A DNA stretch of 64,000 nucleotides from UBA1672 sp965263215 (GCA_965263215.1 OZ253663.1:1550001-1614000), one strand, 5' to 3'; positions 53,046 through 62,496 are shown, counted from the stretch's first letter. A program made the numbers and translations. The notes: generated from the sequence alone by a model not told the origin.

Positions 53046-53828
53046 ATGGATAAGCTTCAGGAAATTTGCGCAAAAAAGAAAACGCATGTCGAGTATAAGA
53101 AATCTCTGCGTACCTTAGATGATTTAAGGTACATAGCGGAAAATAAAGCTCTGCCTTCGGGGTTTTTAAGTGCAATGAAACGCGCCAAAGGGCCTGCGCT
53201 GATCGCCGAGGTTAAAAAGGCATCGCCCAGTAAGGGCATCATTCGCGAAGATTTTGATCCGGTAAATATTGCAAAAATTTATAAAAAAGCAGGTGCAAAT
53301 TGTTTGTCTGTTTTAACCGATGAGCCTTACTTTCAGGGACATGATGATTTTCTGGTACAGATAAAAGAGAATGTCGATATTCCCGTTCTGCGCAAAGACT
53401 TTATGATTGATCCATACCAAATATTCGAATCGCGTGCGTTGGGCGCTGATTGTGTTTTATTGATCATTGCAGCTTTAGATGATTCGCTTGCGCGCGATAT
53501 GTACGAAATCGCCAGAGGGTTGAACATGGATATTCTTGTTGAAGTCCATAACTTGCACGAACTAGAGCGTGCTTTTCGTTTAAATCCGATGATGATTGGT
53601 GTGAATAACAGAAACCTGAAGACGCTCGACGTTGATGTTGCCACGTCTTACGATCTTTTGATGAGCATGCCTCAAGATTGCCTTAAAATTTCTGAAAGTG
53701 GTATTGATTCGCATGACACGCTTTCACGTCTGGCACATGTCGGATATCAAGGTTTTTTAGTCGGTGAAAGCCTTATGCGGCAAGATGATATCGGTTTGGC
53801 CGTACAAGAACTTCTTGGAAAATCTTAG
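53046..53828 (+). CDS. trpC: indole-3-glycerol-phosphate synthase
   Basis: This 260-residue TIM-barrel enzyme closes the indole ring. It has the catalytic-lysine motif AEVKKASPSKGIIREDFDP, VLRKDFMIDPYQIFESRALG, the substrate-binding GVNNRNLKTL, and SESGIDS. It is not fused to TrpF. It is followed by lexA after 95 bases, with the SOS box in between. Confidence 0.96.
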   Translation: MDKLQEICAKKKTHVEYKKSLRTLDDLRYIAENKALPSGFLSAMKRAKGPALIAEVKKASPSKGIIREDFDPVNIAKIYKKAGANCLSVLTDEPYFQGHDDFLVQIKENVDIPVLRKDFMIDPYQIFESRALGADCVLLIIAALDDSLARDMYEIARGLNMDILVEVHNLHELERAFRLNPMMIGVNNRNLKTLDVDVATSYDLLMSMPQDCLKISESGIDSHDTLSRLAHVGYQGFLVGESLMRQDDIGLAVQELLGKS

Positions 53829-53836
53829 GCTACCCC

Positions 53837-53865
53837 TTGACACAAAGCCCGAACTAAAATAGAAC
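53837..53865 (+). promoter_or_regulatory. lexA promoter
   Basis: TTGACA (53837-53842) is a perfect -35 hexamer. Seventeen bases further, TAGAAC (53860-53865) can serve as the -10. It lies about 60 bases before the lexA ATG and overlaps the SOS box, so bound LexA would block RNA polymerase. Confidence 0.6.
53851..53865 (+). promoter_or_regulatory. LexA-binding SOS box of lexA
   Basis: The sequence is GAAC, seven bases (TAAAATA), GAAC. On the other strand it reads GTTC-N7-GTTC, the alphaproteobacterial LexA direct-repeat operator. Its place over the probable -10 element of lexA fits autorepression. Confidence 0.85.
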
Positions 53866-53923
53866 AAATAGTGTACATACACTGTTTTTATCCGGTACTA
53901 TAGAATATAGATTTGAGGGAAAC

Positions 53924-54574
53924 ATGCTCACAAAAAAGCAAAAAGATCTGCTGTTATACATTCACGAAAAAATGTCGCAGGACGATATTCCACCTTCTTT
54001 TGAAGAAATGAAAGAAGCTTTAGGGCTTAAATCCAAGTCTGGAATACACCGTCTTATTTCGGCGTTAGTGGAGCGCGGTTATATCGAACGATTACCGCAC
54101 CGTGCACGCGCCCTTGAGATCAAGCGTTTGCCTGAAGGGTTTAGTCCCTCCTCCTCACCATCTGTGGCCGTGAATGATGTAAACGGTTTGTTTGACACTG
54201 TACCTGTTTATGGGCGCATTGCGGCGGGTACACCAATAGAGGCTGTTCGGGACGAAGGCGAAACTATGAATGTACCGCAAGGATTTTTAGGGCATGGTGA
54301 GCATTATGCGCTGACAGTTGATGGTGATTCTATGATTAATGCAGGGATACATGACCAAGACACTGTGATTATTCGTCGCTGTGATACCGCCAATAATGGT
54401 GAAATTGTTGTGGCGTTGGTTGATGATCTTGAGGTCACGTTGAAACGTTTGCGCCGCGCGGGTAATAAAATTGTACTTGAGCCTGAAAACGAAGCACATG
54501 AGCCGCGTATTCTCGATCCTGATCGTGTTAAAATTCAGGGTAAGCTCGCAAATTTAATTCGCACTTATCACTAA
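53924..54574 (+). CDS. lexA: SOS-response repressor LexA
   Basis: This 216-residue repressor has an N-terminal winged HTH (LTKKQKDLLLYIHEKM through SFEEMKEALGLKSKSGIHRLI). The Ala-Gly self-cleavage site is in GRIAAGTPIEA, the catalytic serine is in VDGDSMINAGI, and the lysine is in LEVTLKRLRRAG. On DNA damage RecA-stimulated cleavage would free SOS genes. It is preceded by its own SOS box. Its stop shares CTAA with the convergent comEC stop. Confidence 0.96.
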   Translation: MLTKKQKDLLLYIHEKMSQDDIPPSFEEMKEALGLKSKSGIHRLISALVERGYIERLPHRARALEIKRLPEGFSPSSSPSVAVNDVNGLFDTVPVYGRIAAGTPIEAVRDEGETMNVPQGFLGHGEHYALTVDGDSMINAGIHDQDTVIIRRCDTANNGEIVVALVDDLEVTLKRLRRAGNKIVLEPENEAHEPRILDPDRVKIQGKLANLIRTYH

Positions 54575-56724
54575 TTTACTTTTGTTTTATATTTTGACCA
54601 TGGGCGATCTGCATTTGTTTGGGCGATGTTTTTAATTGTTACACCTTTTGGTTTAATCCAGACGGCGTGCGTTCCTGATCGCCATGTGTCAAACTTATCA
54701 ATAATGTAAGATGCGTTACAATTTCTATCCTTTACAGGATCCGTAGAAATCAAAATATCTGCCCAGGCACAGTCTTCTTTTGATATGTACGGATTGCGTA
54801 AAAAAGACACCTTATATCCCTTAATCACAAAGCGGCATCCCTGCTCTCCGCACTGATTAATATTCGGGCCTGATTTTTCTTGATTATGGCCCGAATTTGA
54901 TAAAATACGGGCTGATTTTTCAGGAATGCCGTACGTGTCTTCCCATTTTTTCAGTACAAATTTATCTTTGTTTCTGGATGATACAAAAACCTCACTGTTA
55001 TCACCACGAAACAAAAATAACTTATGAGAAGATGACACCAAAATGTCAGGAGCGATGTCTGATTGTGCCGTGAAGAGCGCTAATAATAAGAACGGTACCG
55101 CTATAACTTTTCCAACACCTTTCCACAGAATTATCCACAAGCAGAATAATATGATTAAGATAAAAGACAGGAACGGCCAAATGGCTACCTCAACCACGGC
55201 ATGTGGTAATTCAGCAGCCCAATATGCCAAATCCAGCATTGCTTCAATACCAAACCCCATGATCATTACCGGAATGAAGGCTAGCCCTAAGGGCATCAAA
55301 AGCAAGCTGAGTAGAGCGAATGGCATGATTATAAAAGATAATAAAGGCACGGCCGCCAAATTTGCGACAGATCCTACAAAGGATACTTGTCCAAAATGAT
55401 AGAGCGCAAAAGGTGCCGTTGCGATGCTTGCGATAATGGTGGTCATGCAAACAGCCAAAAAATAAACCATCAGTTTTTTTATGACGTTTGAATCGGTGTA
55501 CAACTTTGTCCACATGCTGCGTGTGACTTCGAAGAAGTAAATTAAGCACGTCACGGCGGCAAAAGACATTTGAAAGCTAACGGATAAAAGGCTCTCCGGC
55601 CTAAACAGCAAAACCACAAGAGCAGAAGCGGCGACAAGTCGTAATGATATAGGTGAGCGGTCTAAAATTATTGCTAAAAAGACAACGCCAATCATTAATA
55701 CGGCTCTTTGGGTCGGCACTGTTGCACCTGCCAACAGCATATAAATAATCGCTCCGCATAACGCCCCAACAGCTGCGATTTTTTTTATGGGGTAACGTAA
55801 GGCTAAGGATGGAATACATGCCATAAACAGCCGTAAAACAAAGAATAATGTGCCTGCGAACAATCCAACATGAAGACCGGAAATAGCAAGCATGTGTGCC
55901 AAACCTGCATCTCTTATGGCTTGTTTGTTGTCTTGTGAGATAGCGTTTTTTTGTCCCACCATAAGTGCCGCAGCAATCGACGCCGTATCAGCTGGTAAGG
56001 TTCGATACAAAACAGATACGATGTTGTGTCTTATATCTTGAATATTAACGATTGATGGCTTTACGGAATGTAAAATCTCAGGCTCATTATAAATAAAGCC
56101 TACCGCTCCAATACTTTGAAAAAATAAGTGTCGGCGAAAGTCGAAACCATCAGGAATAACAGGATCAGATGGTGGATTAAGTCCGGCAAGTACCTTAATT
56201 TTCTGTCCTACGGCAATGTTTTGATCTTTACGCAATCGTAAACGGACATTCCGTGGTGTCTTAGACTTACTAATATTCTCGATTTCAAGATCAGACAGAA
56301 TAATACGGCTGTCATCTCCTTCATCCATTTTTTCGATGTTTTTAATTGTACCAATGATATTTGCGTATGATATTTTTTTATCAATTACAGGCGTGTAAAC
56401 AAATTCTGTTCTGATTTTAGCGGAGGTAAACCCGGTGGTAAAAACCAAACAAATCAATGATAGTAATGCGAATTGTTTGTTGCCACGATTAAAGATATGT
56501 ATGGCAAAACTTAATAGAAAAATGACAATAGTAAGGCTGATTGGTGGTTCAAAGGGTAATGAAAAATATAATGCTATACCGAAAGCAAAAATAACAGGTG
56601 TCCACAAAAAGATATTTTCCTTTTGTAAAACTAACTGATATGTCAAAAATTCCAGAATTTTTCCAATGTATATGAAAAACCTGTTATCCGCATATATGCG
56701 GTCTATGCGCAAGGCATTTTGCAT
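54571..56724 (-). CDS. comEC: ComEC/Rec2 family DNA-uptake membrane protein
   Basis: This protein of about 717 residues (ATG at 56724; a TTG at 56736 is less likely) has N-terminal membrane segments, an OB-like periplasmic region (DUF4131, about 100-190), and the multi-pass Competence domain. The Competence domain includes AALMVGQKNAISQDNKQAIR and GLAHMLAISGLHVGLFAG. The C-terminal part is soluble, but the HxHxDH metallo-beta-lactamase motif seen in the longer ComEC proteins is absent. It should form the inner-membrane channel for single-stranded DNA. No other competence genes are in the window. Confidence 0.9.
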   Translation of the reverse strand: MQNALRIDRIYADNRFFIYIGKILEFLTYQLVLQKENIFLWTPVIFAFGIALYFSLPFEPPISLTIVIFLLSFAIHIFNRGNKQFALLSLICLVFTTGFTSAKIRTEFVYTPVIDKKISYANIIGTIKNIEKMDEGDDSRIILSDLEIENISKSKTPRNVRLRLRKDQNIAVGQKIKVLAGLNPPSDPVIPDGFDFRRHLFFQSIGAVGFIYNEPEILHSVKPSIVNIQDIRHNIVSVLYRTLPADTASIAAALMVGQKNAISQDNKQAIRDAGLAHMLAISGLHVGLFAGTLFFVLRLFMACIPSLALRYPIKKIAAVGALCGAIIYMLLAGATVPTQRAVLMIGVVFLAIILDRSPISLRLVAASALVVLLFRPESLLSVSFQMSFAAVTCLIYFFEVTRSMWTKLYTDSNVIKKLMVYFLAVCMTTIIASIATAPFALYHFGQVSFVGSVANLAAVPLLSFIIMPFALLSLLLMPLGLAFIPVMIMGFGIEAMLDLAYWAAELPHAVVEVAIWPFLSFILIILFCLWIILWKGVGKVIAVPFLLLALFTAQSDIAPDILVSSSHKLFLFRGDNSEVFVSSRNKDKFVLKKWEDTYGIPEKSARILSNSGHNQEKSGPNINQCGEQGCRFVIKGYKVSFLRNPYISKEDCAWADILISTDPVKDRNCNASYIIDKFDTWRSGTHAVWIKPKGVTIKNIAQTNADRPWSKYKTKVN

Positions 56725-56780
56725 GGTAATGTCCAAAAAATTTAAACACTATACCTACTTATTTAAGAGGCACTAATCAC

Positions 56781-58187
56781 ATGACTGTTGTAACACGTTT
56801 TCCTCCCTCTCCTACAGGATTTATGCATGTCGGTAATGCGCGCACCGCATTATTTAACTGGCTTTATGCCCGTAATCAAAAAGGAAAGTTTGTCGTGCGC
56901 ATTGAAGACACGGATAGAAAACGCCATTCAGAAGAAGCGGTTGCGGCTATTATGGATGGTTTGGAATGGCTTGGTCTGGATTATGATGGAGAAGTAGTTT
57001 CGCAATTTTCAATGATGGATCGCCATACTGAGGTGGCCAAAGAGATGGTTGCCAAAGGTAAGGCCTATTATTGTTATTGTACGCCAGAAGAATTAGAGGC
57101 TATGCGCGAGGAGGCTAAAGAAAAGGGACATAAAACCTTTTATGATCGCCGTTGGAGGGATGCCGATCCCTCTACTGCACCTAAAGACATTAAACCCGTT
57201 GTGCGTATAAAGGCCCCATTAGAAGGTGAAGCCACCATACATGATCGTGTGCAAGGTGAAGTAACGGTTGGTAACGACCAACTCGATGATTTTATTATTC
57301 TGCGCAGTGATGGCACGCCAACTTATATGTTGTCTGTTGTGGTTGATGATCATGACATGGGTATTACGCATGTCATTCGTGGCGATGATCATCTGAACAA
57401 TACTTTCAGACAAAAAACGATCTTTGATGCAATGGATTGGCCAGTGCCAGTGTTTGCACATTTGCCGTTAATTCATGGTCCGGACGGTGCTAAGTTTTCA
57501 AAACGTCACGGTGCGCAGAGTGTTCAGGAGTTTCGTGAAATGGGGTACTTGCCGGAAGCTTTATCAAATTACTTGCTACGTCTTGGGTGGTCTCATGGCG
57601 ATGAAGAAGTTATTCCTGTTGAAAAAGCAGTTGAATGGTTTGATCTTGAGCATATTGGTAAAGCTCCTGCAAATTTCGACTTTGCAAAGCTGGAGAATCT
57701 AAACGCGCATTACATCAAAGTTTCTGATACCAGCAAACTTCTTGGGCAAGCGATGCCATTTTTTAAAGAACGTCATGATTTGGTTCCTGATGAAGTTGGC
57801 ATTCAAAGGATCACTGCCGGTATTGATGAACTTAAATCACGTGCAAAAACATTATTGCAGTTTGTGGATGAGGCTGCGTTCTACGCGAAATCTCTACCCT
57901 TAACTTATGATGAAAAGGCGACAAATACGCTTGATGGGGCAAATGATGTTCTTGAGAGTATCTTGAAAGTTTTTAAATCACATACAGGCGCATTTGATTC
58001 TGATTTTGTACAGGAAACTTGTAAGCAGGTTGCTGCAGATTTAAAGGAAGGTAAGCTTGGTAAAGTTGCGATGCCTTTGCGTGCGGCGTTAACTGGTACG
58101 ACAGTGTCACCATCAATTTTTCATGCTGCTGAAATTCTTGGTCAGGTTGAAAGTTGTGCGCGCATTGAAGCGGCATTAGCACTTTAG
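56781..58187 (+). CDS. gltX: glutamyl-tRNA synthetase
   Basis: This 468-residue class I aminoacyl-tRNA synthetase has a HIGH-type motif in PPSPTGFMHVGNARTALFNW and a KMSKS-type motif in GAKFSKRHGAQSV. IRGDDHLNNTFRQ is another family block, with a helical anticodon-binding C-terminus. Alphaproteobacteria often carry two GltX proteins, one of which charges tRNA-Gln for amidation; which one this is cannot be decided here. Confidence 0.95.
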   Translation: MTVVTRFPPSPTGFMHVGNARTALFNWLYARNQKGKFVVRIEDTDRKRHSEEAVAAIMDGLEWLGLDYDGEVVSQFSMMDRHTEVAKEMVAKGKAYYCYCTPEELEAMREEAKEKGHKTFYDRRWRDADPSTAPKDIKPVVRIKAPLEGEATIHDRVQGEVTVGNDQLDDFIILRSDGTPTYMLSVVVDDHDMGITHVIRGDDHLNNTFRQKTIFDAMDWPVPVFAHLPLIHGPDGAKFSKRHGAQSVQEFREMGYLPEALSNYLLRLGWSHGDEEVIPVEKAVEWFDLEHIGKAPANFDFAKLENLNAHYIKVSDTSKLLGQAMPFFKERHDLVPDEVGIQRITAGIDELKSRAKTLLQFVDEAAFYAKSLPLTYDEKATNTLDGANDVLESILKVFKSHTGAFDSDFVQETCKQVAADLKEGKLGKVAMPLRAALTGTTVSPSIFHAAEILGQVESCARIEAALAL

Positions 58188-58378
58188 AAGATAGATCTAG
58201 TATTAATAAGAGCCTGTCAAACCATTGGTTGAGGACGCTTTTTCCTGTAGGATATGAAGTGTATTTTGATTCTACGCTTAATTATTTTTGTTCAGCTAAT
58301 TATCAAAATTTTAGTATTTTAACGCTAATGTTCATAGGGCATTTGAATGCCTCACTTTTCTCATAAGGACTACACGCC
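58188..58378. other. gltX-gltA intergenic region
   Basis: This is one of the longest non-coding stretches in the window (191 bases). It is A+T-rich and must carry the gltA promoter, since gltX ends well before it. TAGTAT at 58312-58317 with TTGTTC about 18 bases upstream is a possible weak promoter. A short palindrome follows at 58338-58351. No structured RNA is evident. Confidence 0.5.
58338..58351. promoter_or_regulatory. palindrome upstream of gltA, possible operator
   Basis: GGCATT and AATGCC form a perfect inverted repeat around a 2-base centre. It is 27 bases before the gltA ATG and downstream of the possible -10 element. The position would suit a repressor site in the 5' untranslated region. 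The cognate regulator is unknown. Confidence 0.35.
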
Positions 58379-59686
58379 ATGGCACATAATACAGAAACAG
58401 ATAAAACCTTCACACTTACCAATGATGAAACAGGTGAGAGTGTAAAGCTGCCGGTTTTGGAAGGAACAGAAGGACCGGGTGTGATTGATGTTCGTAAGAT
58501 TTACTCTCAGACAGGACATTTCACGTTTGACCCTAGTTTCACCTCGACAGGAAGTTGTAAATCTCGTTTGACGTTTATTGACGGGGAAAAAGGTATTTTG
58601 ATGCACCGTGGTTATCAAATTGCGGATTTGGCTGAAAAAAGTTCATTTACAGAGGTTGCACATTTATTGCTTTACGGTGATTTACCCAATAGAGAGCAAA
58701 AAGAAAAATTTGAGCATCAAATTACATATCATACGATGGTGAATGAACAGATTAACTTCTTTTATCGTGGTTTTCGTCGTGATGCGCACCCTATGTCCAT
58801 TATGTGTGGTGTCGTTGGTGGGTTGTCGGCTTTTTATCATGATTCACTGGACATTAATGACCCAGAGCAACGTGAAATCTCGGCGCATAGATTGATTGCA
58901 AAAGTGGCTACGTTGGCTGCGATGACATATAAATATTCGATCGGTCAGCCATTTATGTATCCGCGTAATGACCTGTCTTTCGCAGAGAACTTTTTATATA
59001 TGTGTTTCGCTGTGCCTGCGGAACCATACAAAGTTAATCCTGTTTTGGCGCGTGCCATGGATAAAATATTCATTTTGCATGCTGATCATGAACAGAATGC
59101 ATCAACATCCACTGTTCGCTTAGCAGGCTCATCACAGGCTAATCCTTTTGCATGTATTGCTGCAGGTATTGCTTGTCTATGGGGGCCTAGCCATGGTGGT
59201 GCCAATCAGGCAGTTTTAGAAATGCTGGATCAAATTGGAACCGTTGATCGTATACCTGAATTTCTTGAGCGTGCAAAAGATAAGGATGATCCATTTCGTC
59301 TGATGGGATTTGGTCACCGCGTGTACAAAAACTTTGATCCGCGTGCCAATGTTTTAAAAACATCTTGTGATGAAGTTTTAGAAGATCTTGGCATTGATGA
59401 TCCGCGTTTAGAGCTTGCTATGGAGCTAGAGCGCATTGCATTAGAAGACCCCTACTTCATTGAACGTAAGCTTTTCCCTAATGTTGATTTCTACTCTGGC
59501 ATTATATTAAAAGCCATGGGCTTCCCGACCAGCATGTTTACTGTTTTATTTGCAGTGGCCAGAACGGTTGGCTGGGTTTCGCAGTGGAAAGAGATGATAG
59601 AGGAACCTGCGTTACGTATTGGTCGCCCCAGACAGCTTTACACTGGCCCGAAAGAGCGTCCATACGTAGATCTTGACGATCGGTAA
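58379..59686 (+). CDS. gltA: citrate synthase
   Basis: This 435-residue type II (hexameric, NADH-sensitive family) citrate synthase has the catalytic histidines in GPSHGGANQAVLEML and MGFGHRVYKNFDPRA, the catalytic aspartate region near PNVDFYSGIILKAMGFP, and the ending GRPRQLYTG. The length fits the Gram-negative enzyme. It has its own upstream region. It ends 3 bases from the convergent lpxB stop, so transcription from both sides meets here. Confidence 0.97.
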   Translation: MAHNTETDKTFTLTNDETGESVKLPVLEGTEGPGVIDVRKIYSQTGHFTFDPSFTSTGSCKSRLTFIDGEKGILMHRGYQIADLAEKSSFTEVAHLLLYGDLPNREQKEKFEHQITYHTMVNEQINFFYRGFRRDAHPMSIMCGVVGGLSAFYHDSLDINDPEQREISAHRLIAKVATLAAMTYKYSIGQPFMYPRNDLSFAENFLYMCFAVPAEPYKVNPVLARAMDKIFILHADHEQNASTSTVRLAGSSQANPFACIAAGIACLWGPSHGGANQAVLEMLDQIGTVDRIPEFLERAKDKDDPFRLMGFGHRVYKNFDPRANVLKTSCDEVLEDLGIDDPRLELAMELERIALEDPYFIERKLFPNVDFYSGIILKAMGFPTSMFTVLFAVARTVGWVSQWKEMIEEPALRIGRPRQLYTGPKERPYVDLDDR

Positions 59687-59689
59687 TCG

Positions 59690-60847
59690 TTATCCTTTGA
59701 CTGTATTGAGAATAAACTCTGCGGCCATTGCTGATGGTTTCATGCCAGCTTTACCACCTAGTTTTTCATCAAGCTCTTGAAAAGCATCGACTTGTGCTTG
59801 CTTTTTGCCCTCATCATTTTGCAGAAGGTCAAGCGCATGCTGTGCAATTGTTTCAGGAACGCACTTTCCTTGTAAACATTCCGGTACAATATCTTTTTCA
59901 AGCAATATATTAGCCAAATGTACTTTTTTAATTTTGGCCATTAATTTTATAATTATAGCTGTAATCGGATTTATTTTATAACAAATAACATGAGGAACAC
60001 CCGCATAGGCCAGTTCAAGTGCTACAGTTCCTGACACCGCAATGGCAGCGTCACACGCTTTGTATGCTTCCCATTTAAAATTTGGATTGGATGTTACATA
60101 TATAGGTAGTGTGAAATCTTTTAGTAAAGTTTGCACATCATATTCAAGCTTAGGAAGTGTTGGCGCAATCACGCGTATTCCTTCTTCTACCTCATTTACA
60201 AGCATTGTAGCTTTTTTGATAATAGGACTTAGGTTTTTAAACTCACTTTCACGACTGCCGAAAAACAGGCCTAAGGTTTTTACATCCTCAGGAATATTGT
60301 TTGCGGCTCTGAATTCATTTCCATCTGCGGACTTTGCATTGCTCGAGATTAGTGGATGACCAACATGAGCAGCCGACAATTCATGTTTCGTAAAATATTC
60401 TACTTCCATCGGAAAAAGACACATAATACCATCAAGAAATTCAGATATTTTTTTCGCCCTACCCGGACGCCAAGCCCAGACACTTGGAGCCACATAGTGA
60501 ATAATTTTACCTTTAAATTTCCCGCGTTTTTTGAGTGCCTTAGCAATTTGAAAATTAAAATCGGGAAAATCGACTGTGATAACTGCGTCAGGTTGCTGTT
60601 TTTCAATTTCTTCAATAATGGCTTGTTTTAATTTTAATAAACGTGGGATCTTCGGAAGAACTTCCCATATACCAATGATAGAAATTTGATCCATTGGAAG
60701 TAATGTTTCAAATCCTCCATCTTCCATAAGTGGGCCGCCGATACCTATGCATTCAACAGGGGCGGAAGAAGCATCTTTTAATGCTTGTATAAGAGGTGCA
60801 GCAAGAGCGTCGCCTGAATCTTCACCTACGATAAAAAACAATTTCAT
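59690..60847 (-). CDS. lpxB: lipid-A-disaccharide synthase
   Basis: LpxB joins lipid X and UDP-diacylglucosamine to the tetra-acylated disaccharide. This 385-residue GT-B protein has VGEDSGDALAAPLIQALK, GIGGPLMEDGGF, PSVWAWRPGRAKKI and FFGSRESEF in place of the usual LPGSR block, with IAVSGTVALELA near residue 270. It is the last gene of lpxD-fabZ-lpxA-lpxI-lpxB. Confidence 0.95.
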   Translation of the reverse strand: MKLFFIVGEDSGDALAAPLIQALKDASSAPVECIGIGGPLMEDGGFETLLPMDQISIIGIWEVLPKIPRLLKLKQAIIEEIEKQQPDAVITVDFPDFNFQIAKALKKRGKFKGKIIHYVAPSVWAWRPGRAKKISEFLDGIMCLFPMEVEYFTKHELSAAHVGHPLISSNAKSADGNEFRAANNIPEDVKTLGLFFGSRESEFKNLSPIIKKATMLVNEVEEGIRVIAPTLPKLEYDVQTLLKDFTLPIYVTSNPNFKWEAYKACDAAIAVSGTVALELAYAGVPHVICYKINPITAIIIKLMAKIKKVHLANILLEKDIVPECLQGKCVPETIAQHALDLLQNDEGKKQAQVDAFQELDEKLGGKAGMKPSAMAAEFILNTVKG

Positions 60848-60871
60848 GTATTTTGGTCCTAAACTTCAGTT

Positions 60872-61723
60872 TTAATTGTTTAAGGAAACTCCAAGGATAA
60901 AAAGTTTACTTTTATTTGCGTATTCAGATACGCTTTTAGGGTCAATTATAATAACATGCCCTGCTTGAATAACAATACCGGCAAAACCTGATTCATGTGC
61001 ATTACGCACAGTCTCAATACCAATAGTTGGGAGATCAATATCCTTGTCTTGATTAGGTTTACAAGTTTTTACCAAAACACCGCCATTGCCTTTTTTAAAC
61101 AGTTCCTTACACCTTTTAATCAAATTATCAGTGCCCTCTACGGCCTCAACACCAATAACAATTCCATCTTGAACGACAACAGATTGTCCAATATCTAGCG
61201 CACCGATTTCTTGTGAGGCTTCTAAGCCTTTTTTTATACTGCTTTCAAATTTTTCATGAGGTTTTATTTTTCCGAGCGTGCCTTCCTGGGCAAGTAATTC
61301 GTCACAAAACTTTTGAATGCCATGTAAAGTAAACCCTTCCTTCTCAAGTTCTTGTTTCAATGTTGTGAGCAATGCATTATCACCCAGTGCTTTCATACCG
61401 ATTTTAGATAATATTTGAACGGCTTTTAAGTCAGGCTTTAACTCCATGAGCCCGGGTCGTTTAATGTGCCCAATCATCACAAGGTCTTTAACATCATTAC
61501 TTTTAAAATAGTCGATAATTTTGCCGGCAGAACCTAAATGTGACCATAAGTGATCGCAATTAGTCACAAGAGTTGGATCAGTTTGCCCTTCAAAGCCAAC
61601 AACAAAAGGTGTTATATTTTTTTCTGTACAAATAGAGATTAAATAAGCAGGCAGGTTGCCGCCACCGGCGATTATACCAAGCCGATTAATATCTGAATTG
61701 TTTATTTCTTGCGCGGCTGACAT
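60872..61723 (-). CDS. lpxI: UDP-2,3-diacylglucosamine pyrophosphatase LpxI
   Basis: This 283-residue DUF1009 protein has LGIIAGGGNLPAYLISICTE at the N-terminus, the central KSNDVKDLVMIGHIKRPGL, and the C-terminal GVEAVEGTDNLIKRC and LPTIGIETV. LpxI makes lipid X by a route different from LpxH and replaces it in alphaproteobacteria. It overlaps the end of lpxA by 22 bases and lies 24 bases before lpxB. Confidence 0.95.
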   Translation of the reverse strand: MSAAQEINNSDINRLGIIAGGGNLPAYLISICTEKNITPFVVGFEGQTDPTLVTNCDHLWSHLGSAGKIIDYFKSNDVKDLVMIGHIKRPGLMELKPDLKAVQILSKIGMKALGDNALLTTLKQELEKEGFTLHGIQKFCDELLAQEGTLGKIKPHEKFESSIKKGLEASQEIGALDIGQSVVVQDGIVIGVEAVEGTDNLIKRCKELFKKGNGGVLVKTCKPNQDKDIDLPTIGIETVRNAHESGFAGIVIQAGHVIIIDPKSVSEYANKSKLFILGVSLNN

Positions 61724-62496
61724 AAAGGAAACTTTGTTTTTTCTTGTGCAAATTTTACAATCGACAAGACTAAATCGTCGTCAGAAAAATCATTAGAAAC
61801 GCTGTCCATACGTTGTTCCAGTGTTCCCTCTGCGCCGAATAGTTGATTAAACGCGCGTTGCAGTTGTCTTATTTGATCTTTTGAAAAACCTCGGCGTTCT
61901 AAGCCAATAAGATTTAGGCCGGCCAAGAAAGCGCGCTCACCTTTTACACGCCCATAAGGTATAACATCGTTTTCTACACCAGACATGCCACCGATAACAG
62001 CATGATCACCAATTCTTACAAATTGATGTACCGCGGAAAGGCCGCCTAAAATGGCAAAATCACCAACCGTAACGTGTCCCGCGAGTGTTGCGTTATTGGC
62101 CATTATGACGTTATTACCAATGACACAATCATGTGCGACATGCGTGGCGACCATAAACAGACAATTATCACCAACAACAGTTTTCATCGCCCCTTGTTTG
62201 GTCCCGGGGTTCATTGTTACATGCTCGCGAATGGTATTATTTTTACCAATGATAAGTTCTGATTTTTCACCTGAGAACTTCAAGTCCTGTGGTGGTGTAC
62301 CTAATGAAGTGAAAGGGAAAACATTGGTGCCCTCTCCTATCGTGGTAACACCTTCGATATGAATATGACTTTTTAGAATGACGTTATCATTAAGAACGAC
62401 ATCAGATCCGACATAACAGAACGGCCCAATTTGAGCTGTTCCTGAGATGGTTGCCCCTTCTTCAATGATAGCTGTGGGATGTATATTTTCAGTCAT
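61702..62496 (-). CDS. lpxA: UDP-N-acetylglucosamine acyltransferase
   Basis: LpxA starts lipid A synthesis by adding a 3-hydroxyacyl chain to UDP-GlcNAc. The ATG at 62496 gives 264 residues, the normal length, and begins IHPTAIIEEGATISGTAQIGP; a longer frame to 62553 adds a basic tail with no family support. The beta-helix carries the catalytic histidine in ATHVAHDCVIGNN and HQFVRIGDHAVIGGMSGV. Confidence 0.96.
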   Translation of the reverse strand: MTENIHPTAIIEEGATISGTAQIGPFCYVGSDVVLNDNVILKSHIHIEGVTTIGEGTNVFPFTSLGTPPQDLKFSGEKSELIIGKNNTIREHVTMNPGTKQGAMKTVVGDNCLFMVATHVAHDCVIGNNVIMANNATLAGHVTVGDFAILGGLSAVHQFVRIGDHAVIGGMSGVENDVIPYGRVKGERAFLAGLNLIGLERRGFSKDQIRQLQRAFNQLFGAEGTLEQRMDSVSNDFSDDDLVLSIVKFAQEKTKFPLCQPRKK

